In this document: piece after piece, positions 1 through 5,285 of the stretch | Position numbering within the stretch: the stretch's first letter is position 1 | How the letters are laid out: every line of letters begins with the position of its first letter | DNA from: a virus | IMG/VR virus record: IMGVR_UViG_3300006919_000625 | Location: 1 to 20,223 of that record | Reading direction: 5' to 3' (one strand) | DNA: 20,223 nt | Translations under genes and position numbers: made by a program | The notes under the pieces: model-generated | Seen by the model: only the letters and a program-made list of their open reading frames with translations | Database searches by the model: none | What the model was told of the DNA's origin: nothing

Positions 1-177
1 CGGATTGAGAAGCAAAGGCACGGGGCATTTGAGGGAGGGTTTGCGTTCTACAACCACCCGAGTTTGCAGATGACCGCCATTGAGGGGAAGGCAATCCCCT
101 TTGATTTCAATGACTTAATTCGGACAGAAAATGAGGAAATTTGTCCGAAGATCGACCTAGACCAATTTGATTTTTGA
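1..177 (+). CDS. C-terminal fragment of a probable phage replicative helicase (DnaB/Twinkle type)
   Basis: The reading frame is open from base 1 and stops at TGA 175-177, so only the last 58 codons are present. The motif KQRHGAFEGGFAF resembles the end of the RecA-fold of phage DnaB/T7 gp4-like helicases. There, a Lys-x-Arg-x-Gly segment near the C-terminus is followed by a beta strand and an aromatic-rich tail. Such a protein would unwind DNA at the replication fork. The rest of the gene, including Walker A and B, is outside the window, so the call rests on a short match. It sits immediately upstream of the recombination genes on the same strand, as expected for a replication module. Other P-loop ATPases cannot be excluded. 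Confidence 0.5.
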   Translation, partial: RIEKQRHGAFEGGFAFYNHPSLQMTAIEGKAIPFDFNDLIRTENEEICPKIDLDQFDF

Positions 178-178
178 T

Positions 179-204
179 GTGTGGCACAAGTGCTTCTGCC
201 ACAC
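179..204. repeat. 8-bp perfect inverted repeat in the intergenic gap
   Basis: GTGTGGCA (179-186) and TGCCACAC (197-204) are perfectly complementary around a 10-base loop, starting two bases after the helicase stop. A strong stem can form in RNA, but A-rich rather than U-rich sequence follows on the + strand, so it is not a classical intrinsic terminator. It lies about 20 bp upstream of the predicted -35 element. It could therefore be an operator, an RNA processing site or a 3'-end stabiliser for the helicase message. Confidence 0.55.
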
Positions 205-224
205 GAAAAAAGTTACAAAAAAGC

Positions 225-253
225 TAGACACACTGACTGATGTTTGTTTTAAT
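225..253 (+). promoter_or_regulatory. Candidate sigma70-type promoter for the recombination operon
   Basis: TAGACA (225-230, 5/6 match to TTGACA) is followed after exactly 17 bases by TTTAAT (248-253, 5/6 match to TATAAT). Transcription would start near 259-262 and give a leader of roughly 20 bases carrying the AAGAGGG ribosome binding site before the ATG at 283. The surrounding 178-282 gap is the only gap longer than 15 bp in the window, which supports a promoter here. The call rests on consensus matching only. Confidence 0.5.
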
Positions 254-282
254 TAAATCGACTTTAACAAGAGGGAAAAGCT

Positions 283-672
283 ATGCACTTGAAAACTATA
301 GAAGATTTCTTAAATCGCGAAGACGTATTCACTTGGGTTGACGGTGATTACGTTGACCTTCCAGACGAGTTAGCCGATGAATTGATCGCCCTGGCGGTGA
401 GAGATTCAGGGTTCGACTTCCTGCTAAACGCACTCCACAGCCAAGCCTATTGTGAGACTTTCGCGACTGACTTAGTGAAAGCCTTACAGTCTGGCAAGCT
501 ATTTGATATTGCCATGTTCCACGAGCGAGCCATTGACGCGCTACGGGGACACGCTCGGCATATTGTGGACATCAATGCTGACATCGCGGTCGCAGCCTAC
601 AAGAAGTTTCAACGCCAATACGAAGAAGGCGAAATCCAGAACGCCAAAATCCTAGAATTCAAACCATTTTAA
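283..672 (+). CDS. Hypothetical early protein, 129 aa
   Basis: This is the first gene after the candidate promoter. It has a clear AAGAGGG ribosome binding site and an ATG start. The protein is acidic, predicted largely helical, and has no signal peptide, membrane segment or cysteine cluster. I do not recognise its family. It ends 12 bp before the Sak3-type gene and is certainly co-transcribed with it, so a role in replication, recombination or early host takeover is a contextual guess only. Base composition matches the neighbouring early genes. Confidence 0.75.
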   Translation: MHLKTIEDFLNREDVFTWVDGDYVDLPDELADELIALAVRDSGFDFLLNALHSQAYCETFATDLVKALQSGKLFDIAMFHERAIDALRGHARHIVDINADIAVAAYKKFQRQYEEGEIQNAKILEFKPF

Positions 673-684
673 GAGGGGAATAAC

Positions 685-1221
685 ATGACTTGGGAAACAC
701 TCAGCAAGATCAACGTAAATGACCACACAGAAAAGAAGGGTAATTTAACCTATCTCTCGTGGGCTTGGGCATGGCAAAAGCTCATGGAGCATTACCCTGA
801 TTCTGTCTATGAATTCGCACCTAATGAGTATCACCCTGACGATTCAGTGACGGTTCATTGCACCCTTACGGTTGATGGTATTACCCGTCCGATGTGGTTG
901 CCTGTGATGGATAACCGCAACAACGCCATCTCTCAGCCAACTAGCCGTCAAATTTCTGACACTAAGATGCGCTGCTTGGTCAAAGCAATCTCAATGTTTG
1001 GCCTTGGCTCTTATATCTATGCCGGGGAGGATTTGCCGCAGGACAACTCAACCATCTCCGAGGAACAAGCTCAAACGCTCAACAAGCTCCTACAAGAGAC
1101 GGAAAGCAATTCCGAAAGGTTCTGTAAGGCTTTCAAATGTTCGTCCGTTTCAGGGCTTCTCCTGAAGGATTACGACCAAGCCCTCAAAGCACTCAACAAG
1201 AAGAAGGAGGCCATGAAATGA
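685..1221 (+). CDS. Sak3-type single-strand annealing protein (DUF1071)
   Basis: The 178-aa protein begins with a Trp/Tyr-rich stretch (LTYLSWAWAWQKL, about residues 21-33), followed by SQPTSRQISDTKMRCLVKA and FGLGSYIYAGEDLP (about residues 105-119). These are hallmarks of DUF1071, the Sak3 family of phage single-strand annealing proteins. Such proteins anneal complementary ssDNA after a partner exonuclease has resected a duplex end. The exonuclease is present two genes downstream, giving a lambda Red-like pair. The C-terminal 50 residues are charged and probably linker-like. The start at 685 follows an AAGAGGGG site. The stop overlaps the next ATG (ATGA). Confidence 0.85.
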   Translation: MTWETLSKINVNDHTEKKGNLTYLSWAWAWQKLMEHYPDSVYEFAPNEYHPDDSVTVHCTLTVDGITRPMWLPVMDNRNNAISQPTSRQISDTKMRCLVKAISMFGLGSYIYAGEDLPQDNSTISEEQAQTLNKLLQETESNSERFCKAFKCSSVSGLLLKDYDQALKALNKKKEAMK

Positions 1222-1427
1222 GCGACCCAGTAATAGCAGACCTTAACCGTTATCTCTCCGCTCAGGAGGACGCTCTTGACGAGGAGGAGCAGCTTGAGCT
1301 TGAGAAGAACCGCGAGCTAAAACGTGAAGTCTCTGCCATCCTTGATTCTGATATTTCGGACAAAGTTTCTAAAATTGTGTCCTTGATTGAGTTTGAAATC
1401 CTTGAGGCTAAAGATGCGTTGCATTGA
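1218..1427 (+). CDS. Small acidic helical protein, 69 aa
   Basis: The ATG at 1218 overlaps the preceding stop in an ATGA junction and is preceded by a strong AAGGAGG (1204-1210). This makes it a much better start than the upstream in-frame ATG at 1137, which would lie deep inside the Sak3-type gene. Residues 17-35 are Glu/Leu-rich (DEEEQLELEKNRELKRE), probably a short coiled coil. The family is not recognised. It sits between annealing protein and exonuclease and overlaps the exonuclease start by 14 bp, so an accessory role in the recombination complex is possible but unproven. Confidence 0.7.
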   Translation: MSDPVIADLNRYLSAQEDALDEEEQLELEKNRELKREVSAILDSDISDKVSKIVSLIEFEILEAKDALH

Positions 1428-2007
1428 TTGCGAGCAGGGTACGGAGGAATGGCTGCAAGCTCGCTGCGGCGTTCCTTCTGCCTCAATGTACTCCAAGATA
1501 GTTACCACTAAAGGCCAGTGGTCTAAGTCTGCTCAAGGGTATATCGACCAATTAGTCATGGAGAAACTGACAGGACAGCCTACCAAGTTTGAGCAGAATG
1601 AGTGGATGCTCAGAGGGACGGAGTTAGAACCCGAGGCCAGAGACTTCTACTCATTCATAACTGACCAGGATGTCACTGAGGTAGGGTTTTGTTTGCACGA
1701 CACACTTGCTACTGGCGCGTCACCTGACGGCCTAGTGGGGGAAGACGGAGGGCTAGAGATTAAATGCCCTATGCCTGAGACGCATCTCAAGACGCTTAAG
1801 GCTCAGGTTATACCGTCAAAGTATTATGCACAGGTCATGGGCAATCTGTGGATAACAGGAAGAAAGTGGTGGGACTTCATGTCCTATTGCCCGGATGAAG
1901 ACTTCTTCATTACTCGCATTGAGAGAGATGAAGATTACATTGCCAAGCTCGAAGAGCATTTGACTAGAGCTGTGGCGTTAATTGAGGAGGGCGTACAAGC
2001 CTTTTAG
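1414..2007 (+). CDS. YqaJ/lambda-exonuclease-type 5'-3' recombination exonuclease
   Basis: The 197-aa protein shows the PD-(D/E)XK core of the YqaJ viral recombinase family. N-terminal QGTEEWLQARCGVPSAS (residues 8-24) is followed by RGTELEPEAR (67-76, conserved Glu), TGASPDGLVG (100-109, metal-binding Asp105), LEIKCP (114-119, Glu115 and Lys117) and YYAQVMGNLW (137-146, conserved Gln140). Such enzymes resect one strand of a duplex end to feed ssDNA to an annealing protein, here the Sak3-type product. I chose the ATG at 1414, with GAGG six bases upstream, over 1387 because homologues begin close to the EEW motif. About 200 aa is typical for the family. Confidence 0.88.
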   Translation: MRCIDCEQGTEEWLQARCGVPSASMYSKIVTTKGQWSKSAQGYIDQLVMEKLTGQPTKFEQNEWMLRGTELEPEARDFYSFITDQDVTEVGFCLHDTLATGASPDGLVGEDGGLEIKCPMPETHLKTLKAQVIPSKYYAQVMGNLWITGRKWWDFMSYCPDEDFFITRIERDEDYIAKLEEHLTRAVALIEEGVQAF

Positions 2008-2016
2008 GAGATAAAG

Positions 2017-2244
2017 ATGGAATACGATAATACTAACCGTGGTGTGCTGTTCAAACAGACTGACAAGAAGAACGATAAAGCTCCTGACTACAAGGGTAGC
2101 TTTAACTACAAGGGTTCTGAATTCAAGATTGCGGGTTGGATTAAAACGTCCAAGACGGGAAATCCTTTTCTAAGTATCTCTGTGGATGATTTTGTTCCGC
2201 AGCAGAAAGAAGAATCAATCTCATCAGAGGACATCCCATTCTAA
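2017..2244 (+). CDS. Small candidate ssDNA-binding protein with SSB-like acidic tip, 75 aa
   Basis: The body has an alternating beta-strand pattern (YKGSFNYKGSEFKIAGWIK, then GNPFLSISVDDF) compatible with a small OB-fold or similar sheet. The C-terminus ends in SSEDIPF, closely matching the acidic tip of bacterial SSB (DDDIPF), through which SSB recruits repair and replication enzymes. It follows the exonuclease by 9 bp with an AGGAG site. A role as a minimal ssDNA-binding or SSB-tip-mimic protein in the recombination set fits sequence and context. I cannot name a defined family, and the length is well under a classical SSB (about 110-180 aa). Confidence 0.6.
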   Translation: MEYDNTNRGVLFKQTDKKNDKAPDYKGSFNYKGSEFKIAGWIKTSKTGNPFLSISVDDFVPQQKEESISSEDIPF

Positions 2245-2441
2245 TGATTCACGTTGGCGAATGTATCAGAGAGTACCAATCCCAAAAGGGGATAAAGTCT
2301 GTAGACGTTGCCAACGCTTTGGGGTGGTCGAGGGGGACGTACAGTGCGTTCCTCTCGCGTCCTAACCCTACGGTGAATACCTTGGTGAAGGTGTGTGAAG
2401 CACTGGGGTGCAGCGTTACGGAGGTGGTTAGCTTTGACTGA
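2244..2441 (+). CDS. Cro/Xre-type helix-turn-helix DNA-binding protein, 65 aa
   Basis: The protein is a single HTH_3/Xre domain. It has an initial helix (GECIREYQSQKG), the HTH proper (VDVANALGWSRGTYSAFLS, about residues 20-38) and a helix-rich end (TLVKVCEALGCSVTEVV). Length is normal for a Cro-like regulator or plasmid/phage antitoxin. The ATG overlaps the previous stop codon by one base (TAATG). Its place within the early operon, with no divergent partner and no integrase nearby, suggests an early-gene transcription modulator rather than a classical lysogeny switch. The target operator is unknown; the inverted repeat at 179-204 is one candidate. Confidence 0.8.
   Translation: MIHVGECIREYQSQKGIKSVDVANALGWSRGTYSAFLSRPNPTVNTLVKVCEALGCSVTEVVSFD
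2420..2427 (+). promoter_or_regulatory. Strong ribosome binding site deciding a TTG start
   Basis: GGAGGTGG lies 6 bases before the TTG at 2434. No ATG or GTG in that frame has comparable spacing, so this site fixes the start of the following small gene inside the end of the HTH gene. Confidence 0.65.
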
Positions 2442-2583
2442 GATAACCCGAGAAGAGCTTGCTAAACAAATTAAGGAGTATCTTGAGAAGGGAGGCACGA
2501 TAACCAAAGTGCCTTCCGGTGCTTCGGCCTCCCAGGATGCGTCTAAAAACTACTCGTTTAGTAAGAACAGAAACATAGACTAA
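2434..2583 (+). CDS. Small phage protein with TTG start, 49 aa
   Basis: Translation from TTG 2434 gives a basic 49-aa protein. It has a helix (EITREELAKQIKEYLEKGG) and a short loop (TITKVPSGAS) resembling small proteins seen in many phages, where a helix ending in Lys-Gly-Gly precedes an 'xTKxPxG' motif. Their function is unknown to me. An in-frame ATG at 2395 is possible but lies inside the HTH gene and lacks a ribosome binding site. The gene overlaps the HTH gene by 8 bp, so the two are probably translationally coupled. Confidence 0.6.
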   Translation: MTEITREELAKQIKEYLEKGGTITKVPSGASASQDASKNYSFSKNRNID

Positions 2584-2592
2584 GAGGGATGT

Positions 2593-3003
2593 ATGAATTC
2601 TACATTTTGGACAGTAAAAAATTCTGTAAGTCGTGACGAGTTTATCAAGTTCGTCAATGAGACTTGCGAGGAAGGGAAGGAAGTTACCTTCCAGTGGGTC
2701 GTGGGCAACACGAGGACAAAGCAGCAAAACAACGCTTTGCACCTGTACTGTAGAAACCTAGCTGAAGCCCTGAATGATGCAGGGTATGACATGAAGAAGA
2801 CCATCAAGCAGGAAGTAGATATTCCGTGGTCTGACGATCTTGTAAAGAAGTTCCTTTGGCGACCTATCCAGAAGGCCGTCACTGGAAAAGACTCAACGGC
2901 GCATCTCAAGAAAGAACAATACAACGAGGTGTATCAAATCCTGAACCGCCATTTAGCTGACAAGTTCGGTGTGTCAGTCCCCTTCCCGCAGGCCGAGCCA
3001 TGA
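2593..3003 (+). CDS. NinB-like recombination protein (tentative)
   Basis: The 136-aa protein contains NTRTKQQNNALHLYCRNLAE (about residues 39-58), a 'xTxxQNxALHxY' signature found near the N-terminus of NinB/Orf-like and related phage proteins. It continues with LVKKFLWRPIQKAVTGK (about 85-101) and LNRHLADKFGVSVPFP (about 117-132), segments I associate with a widespread phage family of unknown biochemical role. Lambda NinB (Orf) is a recombination mediator that acts with SSB on ssDNA. The neighbouring exonuclease, annealing protein and NinG-like gene make a recombination role plausible. The match to NinB itself is weak outside the QN motif. Confidence 0.5.
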   Translation: MNSTFWTVKNSVSRDEFIKFVNETCEEGKEVTFQWVVGNTRTKQQNNALHLYCRNLAEALNDAGYDMKKTIKQEVDIPWSDDLVKKFLWRPIQKAVTGKDSTAHLKKEQYNEVYQILNRHLADKFGVSVPFPQAEP

Positions 3004-3185
3004 TCTTTGATAAATTCCAAGACGCACTGGAAGAGGCAGAGTTCTTAGCTACTGGCGAGAAGAAGGTATACGCCATTGACGTAGTAGGCGAGCAGTACAA
3101 GGTTCGTCTAGCAGGGCGCAGAGGAACTCACAACAAGCTAGAGATTTCAGGCCGCAGGTCGGGGAGGAAGACATGGCGCAAGTAA
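3000..3185 (+). CDS. Hypothetical basic protein, 61 aa
   Basis: The start overlaps the preceding stop (ATGA) and the gene runs without interruption into the next coding region. The N-terminal half is acidic and helical (FDKFQDALEEAEFLATGEKK). The C-terminal half is strongly basic (LAGRRGTHNK, SGRRSGRKTWRK), so it could contact nucleic acid. No family is recognised. Coding is supported by operon packing and by composition like its neighbours. Confidence 0.6.
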   Translation: MIFDKFQDALEEAEFLATGEKKVYAIDVVGEQYKVRLAGRRGTHNKLEISGRRSGRKTWRK

Positions 3186-3355
3186 AGAATAAAACAAAAC
3201 GCTGCGAGCTGTGTGTGCAGTTTATGGAGCGAGAGTTAAAGAGCGAGAGTATCTGCGACAAGTGTTTGTCTCTTATAGCAAAATACGATTCATTGTGGAG
3301 GTTTAGTGGTGATAGAGATAGCGTGTATCGCAATGGCGATCTACTTCGAGGCTAG
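3173..3355 (+). CDS. Small zinc-ribbon-like protein, 60 aa
   Basis: The ATG at 3173 follows GGGGAGGAAG, a strong ribosome binding site, and overlaps the previous gene by 13 bp. Two CxxC pairs (Cys11/Cys14 and Cys28/Cys31, separated by 13 residues) could bind one zinc ion. The remainder is charged. The gene overlaps the downstream hydrolase by 50 bp, unusually long for this operon. The C-terminal 17 residues are therefore constrained by two frames and may not matter for function. A DNA- or protein-binding adapter is a guess. Confidence 0.55.
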   Translation: MAQVKNKTKRCELCVQFMERELKSESICDKCLSLIAKYDSLWRFSGDRDSVYRNGDLLRG

Positions 3356-3704
3356 ATCAGAACCCCTCGAAGGGCAGGTGGCAGTGGCTAATACTATTAT
3401 GAACAGGGTGGAAAGCCCTTACTTCCCTGACACCCCTTGCGAGGTGGTGAAGCAGGGCAGGTACTGGGCAGGCCATCCGCTTAGAAATCAATGCCACTTC
3501 TCGTATTGGTGTGACGGAAAGCCTGAAGTGATAGATGACGAGAAGGCTTACACTCAAGCCCTGTCTATCGCGGTACACGCCGAGAGGCTTTATGATGTCA
3601 CTCAGGGTGCGACTTACTACCACAGGGAGGACGTTAATCCTTATTGGGTTGACGGCCTTGGGACTAGGCGGCAGATAGGCCGTCATATATTTTATAGGGA
3701 GTAA
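3306..3704 (+). CDS. SleB/Hydrolase_2-type cell-wall hydrolase (endolysin candidate)
   Basis: The 132-aa product matches the Hydrolase_2 (SleB/CwlJ) family. It has YFEARSEPLEGQVAVANTIM (residues 13-32, with the expected catalytic Glu15), then NRV, YFPDTPCEVV and QCHFSYWCDG. These enzymes cut peptidoglycan glycan strands. The protein is a single catalytic domain with no signal peptide, so a holin or similar release route would be needed. The start is GTG at 3306 or the adjacent GTG at 3309. GGAGG at 3297-3301 gives better spacing for 3309. The gene is unusual in being on the early strand, far from the other lysis-type genes. Confidence 0.8.
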   Translation: MVIEIACIAMAIYFEARSEPLEGQVAVANTIMNRVESPYFPDTPCEVVKQGRYWAGHPLRNQCHFSYWCDGKPEVIDDEKAYTQALSIAVHAERLYDVTQGATYYHREDVNPYWVDGLGTRRQIGRHIFYRE

Positions 3705-3706
3705 GT

Positions 3707-3901
3707 ATGAGTTCGTCTGATTTACAAGAAGCAATTTGTCAAACCACATGCGCTATACACGACAGCATTATTGCAGATCGACATAACATCAAATATGAAA
3801 AAATACTTGTCGAGCATTTGAAATATCTTTTGGAGGTGCAAAGAGCGAAATTCAGTGATGTTGACGCAGGGAAAATAGTTTGGCTAAAGGAGCAAACATG
3901 A
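3707..3901 (+). CDS. Hypothetical protein, 64 aa
   Basis: The gene begins with ATG after TAGGGAGTAAGT, two bases past the hydrolase stop. The protein is mainly helical (EKILVEHLKYLLEVQRAKF) with two cysteines near the start (Cys11 and Cys15). No signal peptide or membrane segment is seen and no family is recognised. Coding is supported by its position in an unbroken co-directional run and by the ATGA overlap with the next gene. Confidence 0.6.
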   Translation: MSSSDLQEAICQTTCAIHDSIIADRHNIKYEKILVEHLKYLLEVQRAKFSDVDAGKIVWLKEQT

Positions 3902-4080
3902 GCACAGACATGATGGAAGTGATACACAAAGCCATTGACGAGCTACAGATCGGCTTGGATAAAATTGAAGACAAGCAAGTCAAGGAGACATACAATGCTT
4001 TAGTGGCTTTACAAATAGAGCTGCACAGGAAGTACACTTCACACTACACGAAGAGGCTCGGCCTTTATGGCAGTAAATAG
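3898..4080 (+). CDS. Hypothetical helical protein, 60 aa
   Basis: The start at 3898 is chosen over 3880 because AAAGGAG lies 5 bases upstream and the ATG overlaps the previous stop (ATGA). The product is an amphipathic, probably two-helix protein (MEVIHKAIDELQIGLDKIED followed by KETYNALVALQIELHRKY) with a basic tail. The heptad-like pattern suggests a helical hairpin or a small oligomer. Function is unknown. Confidence 0.6.
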   Translation: MSTDMMEVIHKAIDELQIGLDKIEDKQVKETYNALVALQIELHRKYTSHYTKRLGLYGSK

Positions 4081-4258
4081 CGAAGGCGATTATGACATGC
4101 CGCTTGATGTAGCAGCGGCTAGGAAGTCCTACCCTGTTACGAACAGGAAGTTTAGCGAGGCTCTTATCAAGCTGCGCTATGACCGGATGGATAGAGAGAC
4201 TCAGATCAGAGCTGAGAAAACCCTACTCTCTCTTAAGGATGGGCGGTATTGGAAATGA
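4067..4258 (+). CDS. Hypothetical protein, 63 aa
   Basis: The gene overlaps its predecessor by 14 bp and its stop overlaps the NinG-like start (ATGA). The product is charged and helical in its second half (RKFSEALIKLRYDRMDRETQ). It may be a small DNA- or protein-binding accessory factor, but no motif allows a call. The ribosome binding site is weak (GAGG at some distance), consistent with translational coupling. Confidence 0.55.
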   Translation: MAVNSEGDYDMPLDVAAARKSYPVTNRKFSEALIKLRYDRMDRETQIRAEKTLLSLKDGRYWK

Positions 4259-4713
4259 CTAGAGCTGTGAAGCGCAGGGTCAAAAGGAAATCTAAACCCA
4301 AGACCAAGACCTCGGCTCAGTTAAAGCAAGAGTGCTACAAAGCTGTACAAAAATTAGCCAGATTGGCAGCATCGGACGACAACGGATACTGTTCCTGTGT
4401 GTCCTGCGGAGTGACTAAGCATTACAAAGATATGCAAGGCGGTCATTTCATCCCGAAAGGCAACTCTTCTTACTGGGCGTTAGAGATAGAAAACGTCCAC
4501 CCTCAGTGTCCTGCGTGTAATATGTGGGGCATGCGACACGGTTCAGCTGCGCAGGAATACACCCTGTTCATGGAGGATATGTACGGTCGCCCCTTCGTGG
4601 AGGAGATGATCGCGAAGAAGTCCACCCCTGTGAAGAGGTACAAGGCAGACTACGAGGAGCTTCTTGCGGAGTTCCAAAAGCTAATTGACCACCACGAGAA
4701 GAGGATATGCTAG
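4255..4713 (+). CDS. ninG: NinG (Rap)-like recombination nuclease
   Basis: The 152-aa protein has a basic N-terminus (residues 1-20) followed by the NinG zinc/HNH-like core. The core comprises CSCVSCG (Cys48, Cys51), MQGGHFIPKG (His64), ENVHPQCPACN (Asn80, His82, Cys85, Cys88) and GSAAQEYTLFM. Lambda NinG/Rap is a structure-specific nuclease acting on branched recombination intermediates such as Holliday junctions and D-loops. That fits the annealing protein and exonuclease upstream. The ATG at 4255 (ATGA overlap) is preferred to TTG 4249. Length is somewhat under lambda NinG (about 200 aa), mostly through a shorter C-terminus. Confidence 0.85.
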   Translation: MTRAVKRRVKRKSKPKTKTSAQLKQECYKAVQKLARLAASDDNGYCSCVSCGVTKHYKDMQGGHFIPKGNSSYWALEIENVHPQCPACNMWGMRHGSAAQEYTLFMEDMYGRPFVEEMIAKKSTPVKRYKADYEELLAEFQKLIDHHEKRIC

Positions 4714-5285
4714 GGGCTGTCACTTTTACAAAAGAACATCTAAAAAAAATGAGGTCTTGCCGAGGCGGGTTTTGCAAAGCTCAAATTGATTTGTGTAGGA
4801 AAATAATAAAAGAATTAACTGGCAGTGATAAAGGAAAGCCATCCAAGCTTGTTGGGTTAAAGATAGACCAAAGCATGATTAATCTTTTGATTAACACCAG
4901 AAACCAAAGTCTTCAGGGTTACGCTCCTAAAAAAACAAGAAAAAAACAGAGGAGGCATAGGTCATTCAATAAACCTCAAAGCACTCAAGAAGCAGAAAGA
5001 TCGAAATTAAAATCGCAAGCCATACCAAGTCAGCTATTCTATAAATCGCGACAGTGGAGGGAGTTAAGAGTTTCTGTTCTTGAAGAGTATGAATGTAAAT
5101 GTATGATGTGTGGTTGTAGCCCAAAGGAACACGGGATTGTAGTTCATGTAGACCACATAAAACCAAGAAGCACTCACCCTCATTTAGAGCTAAAAAAAGA
5201 TAATCTTCAAATTTTGTGCGAAGATTGCAACCTTGGTAAGTCTAATTATTACATCACCGATTGGCGGCCTTTCAAATGCTCGTAA
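4707..5285 (+). CDS. HNH endonuclease with an N-terminal phage module
   Basis: The 192-aa protein ends in an HNH domain: EYECKCMMCGCSP (Cys132, Cys135), VVHVDHIKPRS (Asp149, His150) and NLQILCEDCNLGKS (Cys171, Cys174, Asn175). It should bind zinc and cut DNA. The N-terminal 70 residues (FTKEHLKKMRSCRGGFCKAQ, then PSKLVGLKI) resemble a small stand-alone phage protein of unknown function. A Lys/Arg-rich linker (about 75-100) joins the parts. The gene is more AT-rich than its neighbours (one 60-base sample at 4921-4980 has 21 G+C, 35%), so recent acquisition as a mobile or homing-type endonuclease is plausible. Confidence 0.8.
   Translation: MLGAVTFTKEHLKKMRSCRGGFCKAQIDLCRKIIKELTGSDKGKPSKLVGLKIDQSMINLLINTRNQSLQGYAPKKTRKKQRRHRSFNKPQSTQEAERSKLKSQAIPSQLFYKSRQWRELRVSVLEEYECKCMMCGCSPKEHGIVVHVDHIKPRSTHPHLELKKDNLQILCEDCNLGKSNYYITDWRPFKCS

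Noticed and set aside
179-220. Inverted repeat 179-204 as an intrinsic terminator
   Set aside because: It is followed by an A-rich, not T-rich, run on the + strand, and the minus-strand reading also lacks a U-tract after the stem.
1137-1427. Longer version of the small acidic protein starting at 1137
   Set aside because: It would overlap the Sak3-type gene by 85 bp without a ribosome site; ATG 1218 has AAGGAGG and an ATGA junction.
2241-2924. Open minus-strand frames over the HTH and NinB-like genes
   Set aside because: They lie opposite recognisable + strand genes, have low-complexity or cysteine-rich translations and no ribosome sites.
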